Below are positions 25,355 to 32,644 of a stretch of DNA of 35,396 nt, piece by piece (within the stretch, counting starts at the first letter, position 1; each line of letters opens with the position of its first letter). The notes beneath the pieces are model-generated. The model saw nothing but the letters and a program-made list of their open reading frames with translations, ran no database searches and was not told where the DNA came from. The DNA is from an uncultured Microbacteriaceae bacterium (lineage in GTDB: Bacteria; Actinomycetota; Actinomycetes; Actinomycetales; Microbacteriaceae). Both the position numbers and the translations under genes were made by a program. Where the stretch lies: NCBI GenBank assembly GCA_903859205.1, contig CAIOLM010000038.1, forward strand, positions 1 to 35,396, read 5' to 3'.

Positions 25355-26416
25355 ATGTCCAACAACATGCCTGACCGGTCGCTCTTTGAAAGAATCAAAG
25401 ATGGCTTCTTCGGCGTAGCGGACAGCATCGTCTTTCGTCGTTCTCGTGGTCGTCGAGCATCTAGCTCCGCTGCAGAGATCGACGCGGCTCAAACGGGCTC
25501 AGCGCTCAAGACGACAACACTTGAAGAGCACGTCGGTCTCGCCGGAGCGGCGATGCCCTCGTTGCTGGCGGGTAGCGCCAAATCGTTTTACGGAAAACTC
25601 GCCATCGTTGCGGGCATCATCATCTTCTCGTTCTTTGCCACGGGTCTATTGCTCTCTCAGTTGCAGAATGCACGAGACCAGCAGATTGCCGTCCAAGAAT
25701 TTCGTTACGAACTTGCCAATGGCACCGCTCCAGTTTCCGCCCTCGGTGGCGACAATAAACTCCTCGAGCCCGGTGCACGAGTCGCTCTAATCACCATCCC
25801 CAAAATTGGTGTGCACGCCGTCGTGGTTGAGGGCACAACTTCCGACCTCACGATGAGGGGCCCCGCCCACCGTCGCGACACTGTCCTTCCGGGACAGGTC
25901 GGTGTCAGTGTCATCTTTGGCCGACAGTTTGCGTATGGGGCGGTTTTCAACCAGCTGGGGTCACTTTCTGCGGGTGACGAAATTAAGACTGTCACCGGTC
26001 AGGGTGAGTCGACCTACACGGTCATGGACGTTCGCTACACCGGCGACCCGCTGCCCGCTGCCCCCACTGACGGCGAGGGAAGACTCACGCTTGTCAGCGC
26101 AACGGGTGTTCCCCTCTTCTCGACGGCAGTAGTTCGCGTCGACGCCAAGCTCGTCGGACAGGCCAAGCTCACGCCCCTTGCAACCATTACGAACGCGGCC
26201 CTGCCCGACAAGGAGGAGGCCATGCGTGGCGACGGCGCCGCGTGGTCGTTGCTTGCATTGACTCTGGCGTTCCTGGCACTGCTGATCATCGTCTTTATTC
26301 TGCTTCGTCGTTACTGGGGCAAGTGGCAGACCTGGATTGTCGCAGTCCCTGTGCTCATCGCGGTGGGCTCATTCGCCGCTACCCAAGTCCTCATTCTTTT
26401 CCCGAATCTGATCTAG
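25355..26416 (+). CDS. Sortase-like membrane protein lacking catalytic His and Cys
   Basis: A 353-residue protein; the ATG at 25355 has AAGAAAG upstream. Topology: cytoplasmic N-terminus, one helix (about 81-102), an extracellular domain, then two C-terminal helices (about 297-318 and 326-350). The extracellular domain follows the class D/E sortase plan: [51 protein letters not shown] and RLTLVSATG. Active sortases have GH in place of GR (Arg190) and TLxTC in place of TLVSA (Ala249), so both the catalytic His and Cys are absent. The terminal Arg261 (AVVRVDA) remains. It is probably a pseudo-enzyme acting as a scaffold. It lies 11 bases before pstB, in the same operon. The function is inferred only. 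Confidence 0.75.
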   Translation: MSNNMPDRSLFERIKDGFFGVADSIVFRRSRGRRASSSAAEIDAAQTGSALKTTTLEEHVGLAGAAMPSLLAGSAKSFYGKLAIVAGIIIFSFFATGLLLSQLQNARDQQIAVQEFRYELANGTAPVSALGGDNKLLEPGARVALITIPKIGVHAVVVEGTTSDLTMRGPAHRRDTVLPGQVGVSVIFGRQFAYGAVFNQLGSLSAGDEIKTVTGQGESTYTVMDVRYTGDPLPAAPTDGEGRLTLVSATGVPLFSTAVVRVDAKLVGQAKLTPLATITNAALPDKEEAMRGDGAAWSLLALTLAFLALLIIVFILLRRYWGKWQTWIVAVPVLIAVGSFAATQVLILFPNLI

Positions 26417-26427
26417 GAGAGACCCTC

Positions 26428-27258
26428 ATGACAAACTTGACCATGGACAATTTCTCCGCCGCGCCGGTGCAGCCCCAGGGCGTGCTTGCCGACCTCGACG
26501 CCCGTAATGTGTCCGCCTGGTTCGGTGACCACAAGGTTCTCGACCGCGTTTCGCTGCTCATGCCTAAGGGTCAGGTCACGGCGCTCATCGGCCCGTCGGG
26601 CTGTGGCAAGTCGACCTTCCTGCGCACGCTGAACCGCATGCACGAGCTCGTTCCCTCGGCTTCGTTCGCCGGCGAGGTGCTGCTCGATGGCTCTGACATC
26701 TACGATCCGAGCCGCAGAATCACCGAGGCTCGTCGCCACATCGGCATGGTTTTTCAGAAGCCGAACCCGTTTCCTGCTATGAGCATTGCCGATAACGTCA
26801 CGGCCGGTCTGACCCTCACCGGACTCAAGGTCAACAAGTCGGATGCCGCGGACCTCATCGAAGAGTGTCTCACCAAGGCGGGACTCTGGAAAGAGGTCAA
26901 GGATCGCCTCGGCCAGCCCGGTGGCGGCCTCTCTGGCGGTCAGCAGCAGCGTCTGTGCATCGCGCGCTCACTCGCAGTCAAGCCCCGCGTGCTGCTGATG
27001 GATGAGCCTTGCTCGGCGCTCGACCCCACGTCTACGCGCCGCATTGAGCAGACGATTACCGAGTTGGCCTCCGAGGTCACCATCGTCATCGTGACGCACA
27101 ACATGCAGCAGGCCGCTCGCGTTTCGAACAAGTGCGCGTTCTTCCTCGCTGAAGCCGGCACGCCGGGCGTCATCGTTGAGCAGGGCGACACGACACAGAT
27201 CTTCGAAAAGCCCATCGACGACCGCACGAACGATTACGTCAACGGTCGTTTCGGCTAA
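26428..27258 (+). CDS. pstB: Phosphate ABC transporter ATP-binding protein PstB
   Basis: ATPase that powers phosphate import through PstC-PstA, 276 residues. Walker A is GPSGCGKS (55-62), the signature LSGGQQQR starts at 168, and Walker B LLMDEP has Asp192-Glu193, followed by CSALDP and the switch region [19 protein letters not shown]. The PstB-specific [10 protein letters not shown] is present. The ATG at 26428 has an excellent ribosome site (AGGAGAG, 26415-26421); a longer open frame upstream overlaps the previous gene and is rejected. It is the last gene of the cluster, separated from pstCA by four surface-protein genes, whereas pstB usually follows pstA directly. A strong terminator follows. 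Confidence 0.97.
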   Translation: MTNLTMDNFSAAPVQPQGVLADLDARNVSAWFGDHKVLDRVSLLMPKGQVTALIGPSGCGKSTFLRTLNRMHELVPSASFAGEVLLDGSDIYDPSRRITEARRHIGMVFQKPNPFPAMSIADNVTAGLTLTGLKVNKSDAADLIEECLTKAGLWKEVKDRLGQPGGGLSGGQQQRLCIARSLAVKPRVLLMDEPCSALDPTSTRRIEQTITELASEVTIVIVTHNMQQAARVSNKCAFFLAEAGTPGVIVEQGDTTQIFEKPIDDRTNDYVNGRFG

Positions 27259-27270
27259 GCCCGAGAACAA

Positions 27271-27308
27271 AAGACCCCCCAGCCGCGGACGGCAGGGGGG
27301 TCTTCTTT
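27271..27308. terminator. Strong bidirectional intrinsic terminator
   Basis: AAGACCCCCC (27271-27280) pairs with GGGGGGTCTT (27295-27304), with an inner GCCG/CGGC stem around CGGA. It is followed by CTTTT on the plus strand and by TCTTTTGTT on the minus strand. It ends both the pst cluster and the convergent osmC-like gene. Confidence 0.93.
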
Positions 27309-27313
27309 TGTCA

Positions 27314-27868
27314 TCAGTTAGAAGTCAGCTCAACTTTGACCGGCGTTGCATTAGCGAACAGGTCCAGTACGGGGCAGTGAGCATCGACGGCGGCGTGCAG
27401 CTCCTCGTAGCGTGCCTGTGATTCAGGTCCGATCACGTGAATGTTGAGGCGGATTGCGCCAAAACCTGGGCGAACGGTGTCGTCAAAACCGAAGAGCCCC
27501 TGCACATCGAGGTCACCCTCGGCTTTGGCTTCAATCGTGTCAATCTGAATACCAAGGCCCTGGGCGTAGAGACGGTAAACAACAATCTGGCAAGCAATGA
27601 GAGCGCCGAGGGCGATTTCGACGGGGCTCGCCGCCACATCATCGCCGGCGAGACCGGCAGGTTCGTCGATGAAGAACTCGTGCTTACCGGCGGTAATGCG
27701 CGACGCAACCGAGCCCTCACCAAAACCCTTGACGAGGTATGTGACTTGAGCGTTCTTTTTGTCGGCTTCGATGTGGCTGGCCCAGAAAGCGCCGGCTTGT
27801 GTCAGACGCTCTGAGCGCTGTTCGTCGGTGATGGTGGGGACAAGGGATTCGATGGTTGAGCTGCTCAT
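27314..27868 (-). CDS. OsmC family protein
   Basis: A 184-residue OsmC/Ohr-superfamily protein, thiol-dependent peroxidases that reduce organic hydroperoxides in the cytosol. The two conserved Cys are C93 (ALIACQIVVYRLYAQGLGI) and C165 (AHCPVLDLF). The sequence fits the YhfA-like OsmC subgroup better than Ohr. ATG 27868 is chosen because GGAG lies at ribosome-site distance; the frame stays open upstream but includes no better start. Convergent with pstB across the shared terminator and divergent from pdxH. A -10 candidate on its strand is at 27906-27911. Confidence 0.9.
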   Translation of the reverse strand: MSSSTIESLVPTITDEQRSERLTQAGAFWASHIEADKKNAQVTYLVKGFGEGSVASRITAGKHEFFIDEPAGLAGDDVAASPVEIALGALIACQIVVYRLYAQGLGIQIDTIEAKAEGDLDVQGLFGFDDTVRPGFGAIRLNIHVIGPESQARYEELHAAVDAHCPVLDLFANATPVKVELTSN

Positions 27869-27905
27869 GGTTTTCTCCAATGGTGTTGTTTCAACGTGTG
27901 TCATC

Positions 27906-27911
27906 ACCGTA
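27906..27911 (-). promoter_or_regulatory. -10 candidate for the osmC-like gene
   Basis: TACGGT on the minus strand fits TANNNT and would give a leader of about 35 nt including the GGAG ribosome site. No clear -35 is visible. Confidence 0.3.
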
Positions 27912-27985
27912 CGAGCCCGAGCCGTTGGACCACAAAATCGCACTACTTCTGGCGAAACCTGGAGCAACAGTGTGTAACAAAGCCG

Positions 27986-27991
27986 TACGCT
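27986..27991 (+). promoter_or_regulatory. -10 element of a leaderless promoter (pdxH)
   Basis: TACGCT fits TANNNT and ends 7 nt before the pdxH ATG at 27999, with no ribosome site between. Confidence 0.5.
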
Positions 27992-27998
27992 GGCAGTC

Positions 27999-28640
27999 AT
28001 GGACTCGCTCAAGCGCCACACCGATTACGGCTCGCAAGATTTCACCGAAGACACGGTGTTGCCCGATCCGTTCGCGCAGTTTGCGGCCTGGCTGGCTGAC
28101 GCTGAGGCCGAAGAGGTCTTCGAGCCGAACGCCATGATTCTGGGCACCATTGACCCCGACAACCGCCCGAGCTCGCGCACGGTTTTGCTCAAGGGCCTGA
28201 GTGCTGAGGGCTTTGAGTTCGTGACCAACTACGACTCGCGCAAAGCCAGAGCGCTGGTTGCCCACGCCGACGTCACTCTTCTCTTTCCCTGGTACGCGCT
28301 CAAGCGCCAGGTCATCGTGCACGGCTCTGCGCATCGCCTGAGCGCCGCCGAGTCCGACGCCTACTGGAACCGACGCCCACAGGGCGCACAGCTCGCCTCG
28401 GCCGCAAGCAAGCAGTCGCAGCCCGTTGCCTCGCGCGCGGAGCTAGACGCAGCCCTCACCGCCCTCGAGGCGCAGTATCCCGAAGGCGCAACTGTGCCTC
28501 GGCCCGAGAACTGGGGTGCCTACCGGGTTGTTCCTCGAGTGATCGAGTTCTGGGCCGGTCGCTCACGCCGCTTTCATGATCGGCTGGTCTTCACGCGCGG
28601 CGCCGACGACAGCTGGGCAATCACGCGCCTGCAGCCCTAG
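27999..28640 (+). CDS. pdxH: Pyridoxamine 5'-phosphate oxidase
   Basis: FMN enzyme that oxidises pyridoxine or pyridoxamine 5'-phosphate to pyridoxal 5'-phosphate, the last step of vitamin B6 coenzyme formation and salvage. It has 213 residues, the normal size. Family marks are PNAMILGTIDPDNRPSSRTV and VLLKGLSAEGFEFVTNYDSR (FMN contacts), LFPWYALKRQVIVHG, the QGAQLASAASKQSQ loop, and the C-terminal signature VIEFWAGRSRRFHDRLVF. The ATG is 7 nt after a -10 element and lacks a ribosome site. Its stop overlaps the convergent MFS gene by 4 bases. Confidence 0.96.
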   Translation: MDSLKRHTDYGSQDFTEDTVLPDPFAQFAAWLADAEAEEVFEPNAMILGTIDPDNRPSSRTVLLKGLSAEGFEFVTNYDSRKARALVAHADVTLLFPWYALKRQVIVHGSAHRLSAAESDAYWNRRPQGAQLASAASKQSQPVASRAELDAALTALEAQYPEGATVPRPENWGAYRVVPRVIEFWAGRSRRFHDRLVFTRGADDSWAITRLQP

Positions 28641-29815
28641 TGTGATGTGGCCAGCGAGCGGTAACGCAGGTCGGGCATCCAGCGCACGGTGACTAACGCA
28701 ATCACCATGGTGATGAGCAAGAACACGACGGAAGTCGGAATACCGGCGCGTGAACCAAACGTGTCGATGGCAATGCCGGCGATGGCGGAGCCCATGGCGG
28801 CACCGATGAGTTGGCCCGTGCCAATCCAGCCGAATGCCTCGGGCGTTTCGCTAAACGAGATGGTTGCCGAAACCGTTGCGTAAAGAAGGGCAAGAATCGG
28901 GGCGACGCCGATTCCGGCAATGAAGAGCGTGATGCCGAGCCACCAGAAGTTTGGAAAGAGGGTGGCCGCTGCCATGCCGGCGATGATGACAATCATGCGG
29001 CGGCTGAGCGACCACGGCGCAATCTTGCGGTGGCCGAGGGCGAGGCCTCCGAGGAGCGAACCGCCTGCCCACAGCGCGAGCACCCACCCCGAGAGTGAGT
29101 TTCTGTCGCCGAAGATAGCGATGACGCCGGCTTCGGCCGCGGCGAAGGCGGCAATGAATGTGATGCTGATCAGCGAGTTCACGAGCACAATCGGCCGGCG
29201 AAGAACTGCGCCAAAACGAGACTCGTTTCGCGGAATCTCGAGCTCGCGCACCTGTTTGGTGGTGATGAACCAGAGCCCGCCGCCCAAAAAGAAGACCACG
29301 GTGAGCAACACGCCGAGCACATCACTGACTTGGATGCTGACAAACGTGACCAGCACTGGGCCGGCAATCCAAATGAGTTCTTGAGCAGAAGCATCCACGG
29401 AGTACAGCGGGCCGAGTTCGTTTTCGGGTACCAGTCGTGGGTACAGCGTGCGAACGGCTGCCTGAACCGGGGGATAGGCCGCCCCGGCGATGAGCCCAAG
29501 CACGACGAGCGCGGGCACCGGCATGGGAATAAGAGCCATGGCGGTTATGGTGGCCGAAGACAGGATGGCCGTACCCATGATCATGCGTCGAACACCCCAG
29601 TTGCCTAACAAGCGGCTCGTCAGGGCTCCAGCCAACGCATTACCTAGGCTCAGCGCGCCCAAAACAGCGCCGGCGGCAGCGTACGAGCCGGTGTGCTTGA
29701 CCACGAATACCAAAAACGCGATGGAAATCATGCCGAAGGGGAATCTGGCCACCAATTGGGATGCCACAACGCGCAACACGCCAGGCATGCGCATGAGCCG
29801 TCCGTAGGTTTTCAC
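28637..29815 (-). CDS. MFS transporter
   Basis: A 392-residue major facilitator with about 12 hydrophobic segments and the loop-type pattern LTSRLLGNWGVRRMIMG between helices 2 and 3. The cytoplasmic loop after helix 6 carries TTKQVRELEIPRNESRFGAV. The overall look is of the drug or sugar efflux type (DHA-like), but the substrate cannot be told. The GTG start at 29815 lies 9 nt after a -10 (TAGACT at 29825-29830 on the minus strand). It converges on pdxH with a four-base overlap of stop codons (28637-28640), leaving no room for a separate terminator between them. Confidence 0.9.
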   Translation of the reverse strand: MKTYGRLMRMPGVLRVVASQLVARFPFGMISIAFLVFVVKHTGSYAAAGAVLGALSLGNALAGALTSRLLGNWGVRRMIMGTAILSSATITAMALIPMPVPALVVLGLIAGAAYPPVQAAVRTLYPRLVPENELGPLYSVDASAQELIWIAGPVLVTFVSIQVSDVLGVLLTVVFFLGGGLWFITTKQVRELEIPRNESRFGAVLRRPIVLVNSLISITFIAAFAAAEAGVIAIFGDRNSLSGWVLALWAGGSLLGGLALGHRKIAPWSLSRRMIVIIAGMAAATLFPNFWWLGITLFIAGIGVAPILALLYATVSATISFSETPEAFGWIGTGQLIGAAMGSAIAGIAIDTFGSRAGIPTSVVFLLITMVIALVTVRWMPDLRYRSLATSH

Positions 29816-29824
29816 AGTTCTTTG

Positions 29825-29830
29825 AGTCTA
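29825..29830 (-). promoter_or_regulatory. -10 element for the MFS gene, very short leader
   Basis: TAGACT on the minus strand fits TANNNT, 9 nt before the GTG start, with no ribosome site. Confidence 0.4.
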
Positions 29831-29896
29831 GGTGTCAGTGGTGCGGCCTAATCTCGACAAAGCAGCCCTTTTCGGCCGGTTTTGGGGCTGTGTATA

Positions 29897-29925
29897 TGTG
29901 CACAACTCGGGCAAAGTTATCCACA
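29897..29925. promoter_or_regulatory. DnaA boxes upstream of the ribonucleotide reductase operon
   Basis: TTATCCACA (29917-29925) is a perfect match to the DnaA box TTATNCACA. TGTGCACAA (29897-29905) is an inverted box with one mismatch. E. coli nrdAB is known to be controlled by DnaA boxes in its promoter region, so coupling of dNTP supply to replication initiation is plausible here. No replication-origin neighbours (dnaA, dnaN) are present, so it is unlikely to be oriC. Confidence 0.55.
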
Positions 29926-29941
29926 GTTGGGGATGACACGC

Positions 29942-29991
29942 CCACAATATGTAGGGTTGGGCATTCCGTGACAACCCGCTATATAGTGATT
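29942..29991. promoter_or_regulatory. Ribonucleotide reductase promoter with NrdR-box candidates
   Basis: CCACAATATGTAGGGT (29942-29957) and CCGCTATATAGTGATT (29976-29991) match the NrdR consensus ACACWATATATWGTGT at about 12 and 11 of 16 positions. They are spaced 34 bp, a little more than the usual 31-32. A -35 TTGGGC (29957-29962) and -10 TATATA (29980-29985), 17 bp apart, fall between and under the boxes, which would suit repression. The nrdR gene itself is not in this window. Confidence 0.42.
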
Positions 29992-30032
29992 TTTGCTACA
30001 TAACGAGGCAAGCATCTGCAGAGGGAAAAACC

Positions 30033-32492
30033 GTGACAATCACAGTCGTCAAGCGCAATGGCGAGCGTCAGCCTTATGACGCCAACAAGATCAATCTGGC
30101 CATTGAAGACGCCGCACAGGGTCTCGATGACTCGATCGCCTGGGTTACCCAGATTGCGACCGAGCTCGAAATCACGCTGTTCGACGGAATCACTACCCAG
30201 CAGCTCGACGAAGCAGTCATCCAGGTAGCCCTGCAGAACGTCAAAGATGACCCCGCGTTCGACGTCATGGCTGCCCGCCTCTTGCTCAAAACCATCTACA
30301 AGCGCGTTCTCGGTGAGTACTCCACCAAAGAAGAGCTCGCGGCGCTGCACCAGCAGCACTTCAAGGCAAACATGCTCCGCGGCGTCGAAGAGGGCCTGCT
30401 TGACCCCCGCCTCGGTCAGATGTTCGACCTCGACGAACTTGCCACGCACATCACCCCTGAAAACGACGAGCTGCTCAAGTACATCGGCGTCGTCACGCTG
30501 AACAACCGCTACGGCATCAAGGGTCGCAACGGTGACCCACTCGAGGTTCCCCAGTACTTCTGGATGCGCATCGCCATGGGCCTGTCGCTCAACGAAAAGA
30601 ACCCCAACGAGCACGCTGTTGCCTTCTACAAGAAGATGAGCTCGCTCGAGTACCTGGCCGCTGGTTCAACCCTCGTTAACGCGGGCACCATCTCGCCCCA
30701 GCTGGCCAACTGCTTCGTTCTTGAGATGCAAGACGACATGGAGCACATCGCCAAGACCACGCGCGATGTCATGTGGCTCACCAAGGGCACCGGTGGAATC
30801 GGCCTCTCGGTCACCAAACTCCGCGCCCAGGGCTCGCCCATCCGCTCGAACAACACCACCTCGACCGGCCCCATCCCGTTCATGCACACGATTGACTCGA
30901 TTCTTCGTGCAGTCAGCCGCGGTGGCAAGAAGTTCGGTGCTCTGTGCTTCTACATGGAGAACTGGCACATGGACTTTCCAGAGTTCCTCGAGCTGCGTAG
31001 CAACTCGGGTGACCCCTACCGTCGTACGCGTACCGCCAACACCGCAGTGTGGATCAGCGACGAGTTTATGAAGCGCGTCCAGAACGACGAAGAGTGGTAC
31101 CTGTTCGACCCGCTCGAGGTCGCTGACCTCAACGAGCTCTACGGCAAGGCGTTCTCCGAGCGCTACAACCACTACGTAGCTGAGGCCGAGGCCGGCCGCA
31201 TGCACATGTTCAAGAAGATCGGTGCACGCGAGCAGTTCAAAGACATCCTCATTTCGCTGCAGACGACCAGCCACCCGTGGCTGACCTGGAAAGACACGAT
31301 TAACCTTCGTGCTCTGAACAACAACACCGGAACCATTCACTCGTCGAACCTCTGCACCGAGATCACTCTCCCGCAAGACGAAGACAACGTATCGGTCTGC
31401 AACCTGGCGTCGATCAACCTTTCACGTCACCTCAAAGACGGCGGCATGGATTGGGACAAGATCGCCGAGAGCGCCAAGCTCGCCGTTCGCCAGCTCGACA
31501 ACCTCATCGACATCACCCGCTCGTCGGTTGATGAGGCTGACTACTCGAACGCCGAGAACCGCGCCATCGGTCTGGGCCTCATGGGCTTCACCGACATCGT
31601 TGAGCGCCTGGGCTTCAGCTACGAGTCAGAAGAGGCATATGACCTCATCGACCAGATCACCGAGCACATCTCGTACGCAGCCATCGAGGCCAGCGTTGAG
31701 TTGGCAGCTGAGCGTGGCGCCTACAACAACTTTGCTGGTAGCCGCTGGTCGCAGGGTCTCGTGCCCTTCGACAGCATCGATCTGGCCGAGGCTGACCGCG
31801 GTGTGCCAATCACGGTGACCCGCAAGACGACTCTTGACTGGGACGCCCTGCGCGCCAAGGTCAAGGGCGGAATCCGCAACGCAACTCTGATGGCTATCGC
31901 CCCTACGGCATCCATCGGTCTCGTCGCCGGAACCACCCCCGGTCTCGACCCGCAGTTCTCGCAGATCTTCAGCCGTGCAACCAGCTCGGGCAAGTTCCTT
32001 GAGGTTAACCGCAACCTCGTTGTCGACCTGCAGAAGCTGGGCATCTGGGAATCCACCCGCGAAGAAATCCTGCGCAGCCAGGGTGACATCCAGGGCATCC
32101 CGACCATCCCGCAGCACATCAAAGACGTCTACAAGACGAGCTTCCAGCTCTCGCCGTTCTCGTTTATTGAGGTTGCCGCTCGATGCCAGAAGTGGATCGA
32201 CCAGGCCATCAGCCGCAACATGTATCTCGAGACGCGTGACCTCGGCGACATGATGGGCATCTACTCGGCAGCCTGGGAGCGTGGCGTCAAGACCACCTAC
32301 TACCTGCACATGAAGCCTCGTCACACCGCTGAGCAGTCGACCGTCAAGGTCAACAAGTCCGAAGAGATTAACGGCGGCACGGGAGCAAAGAAGGGCTTCG
32401 GCGCTGCCGTGGCCGCTGATGCTTCCGCCGAGACGGCTCCCGCAGCAGCTCCGGCTCGACGCGGATTCGGCTTCGGCGCGGCAGGAGCTTAG
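30033..32492 (+). CDS. nrdA: Class I ribonucleotide reductase alpha subunit, without its C-terminal Cys pair
   Basis: Catalytic subunit that reduces ribonucleoside diphosphates to dNDPs. It has 819 residues, with one ATP-cone near 4-95 for activity control. Active-site residues are in place: Cys227 (QLANCFVL), Asn439-Cys441-Glu443 (NLCTE, the thiyl site), Cys456 (VCNLASINL), and Tyr756-Tyr757 (TYYLHMKP) for radical transfer. The protein ends in an Ala/Gly-rich stretch (RRGFGFGAAGA) and has no C-terminal cysteine pair, which class I alpha chains need for re-reduction by thioredoxin or glutaredoxin. That pair is encoded in the next small ORF. The GTG start has AGAGGG upstream. I use nrdA for a class I chain with an ATP-cone; nrdE is less fitting. 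Confidence 0.95.
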   Translation: MTITVVKRNGERQPYDANKINLAIEDAAQGLDDSIAWVTQIATELEITLFDGITTQQLDEAVIQVALQNVKDDPAFDVMAARLLLKTIYKRVLGEYSTKEELAALHQQHFKANMLRGVEEGLLDPRLGQMFDLDELATHITPENDELLKYIGVVTLNNRYGIKGRNGDPLEVPQYFWMRIAMGLSLNEKNPNEHAVAFYKKMSSLEYLAAGSTLVNAGTISPQLANCFVLEMQDDMEHIAKTTRDVMWLTKGTGGIGLSVTKLRAQGSPIRSNNTTSTGPIPFMHTIDSILRAVSRGGKKFGALCFYMENWHMDFPEFLELRSNSGDPYRRTRTANTAVWISDEFMKRVQNDEEWYLFDPLEVADLNELYGKAFSERYNHYVAEAEAGRMHMFKKIGAREQFKDILISLQTTSHPWLTWKDTINLRALNNNTGTIHSSNLCTEITLPQDEDNVSVCNLASINLSRHLKDGGMDWDKIAESAKLAVRQLDNLIDITRSSVDEADYSNAENRAIGLGLMGFTDIVERLGFSYESEEAYDLIDQITEHISYAAIEASVELAAERGAYNNFAGSRWSQGLVPFDSIDLAEADRGVPITVTRKTTLDWDALRAKVKGGIRNATLMAIAPTASIGLVAGTTPGLDPQFSQIFSRATSSGKFLEVNRNLVVDLQKLGIWESTREEILRSQGDIQGIPTIPQHIKDVYKTSFQLSPFSFIEVAARCQKWIDQAISRNMYLETRDLGDMMGIYSAAWERGVKTTYYLHMKPRHTAEQSTVKVNKSEEINGGTGAKKGFGAAVAADASAETAPAAAPARRGFGFGAAGA

Positions 32493-32494
32493 GC

Positions 32495-32578
32495 ATGAAC
32501 ACCGGAATGAATGCAGTCGACGGCTATTTCGTGCCAGAAGATCCAATGGATCAGTTCCAGTGCGACTCCTGCCAGTAG
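32495..32578 (+). CDS. 27-residue ORF carrying the missing CxxC tail of the alpha subunit
   Basis: Two bases after the nrdA stop, an ATG opens a 27-codon ORF in the -1 frame relative to nrdA. GGAG at 32484-32487 is 7 nt upstream, so independent or coupled translation is well supported. The product has a short polar lead, then VDGYFVPEDPMDQF, and ends QCDSCQ. A CxxC within the last six residues is the layout of the swinging redox tail of many class I alpha subunits (E. coli uses Cys754 and Cys759). The frame is open upstream from 32420, but no canonical -1 slippery heptamer is seen near the stop. Alternatives are a real frameshift, a sequencing error, or an unrelated leader peptide. Confidence 0.7.
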   Translation: MNTGMNAVDGYFVPEDPMDQFQCDSCQ

Positions 32579-32644
32579 GCAGAAAGACCAACCGATTCAC
32601 CCAAGCATCAACAACCCGAACACCTGCCCCCAGAGGAGATAATC

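Noticed and set aside
29897-29925. DnaA boxes as part of a replication origin
   Set aside because: Only two boxes, no AT-rich unwinding region, and no dnaA, dnaN or gyrase genes nearby.
31626-32600. Minus-strand open frame antisense to nrdA and the tail ORF
   Set aside because: Shadow frame without motifs; the plus strand is clearly coding.
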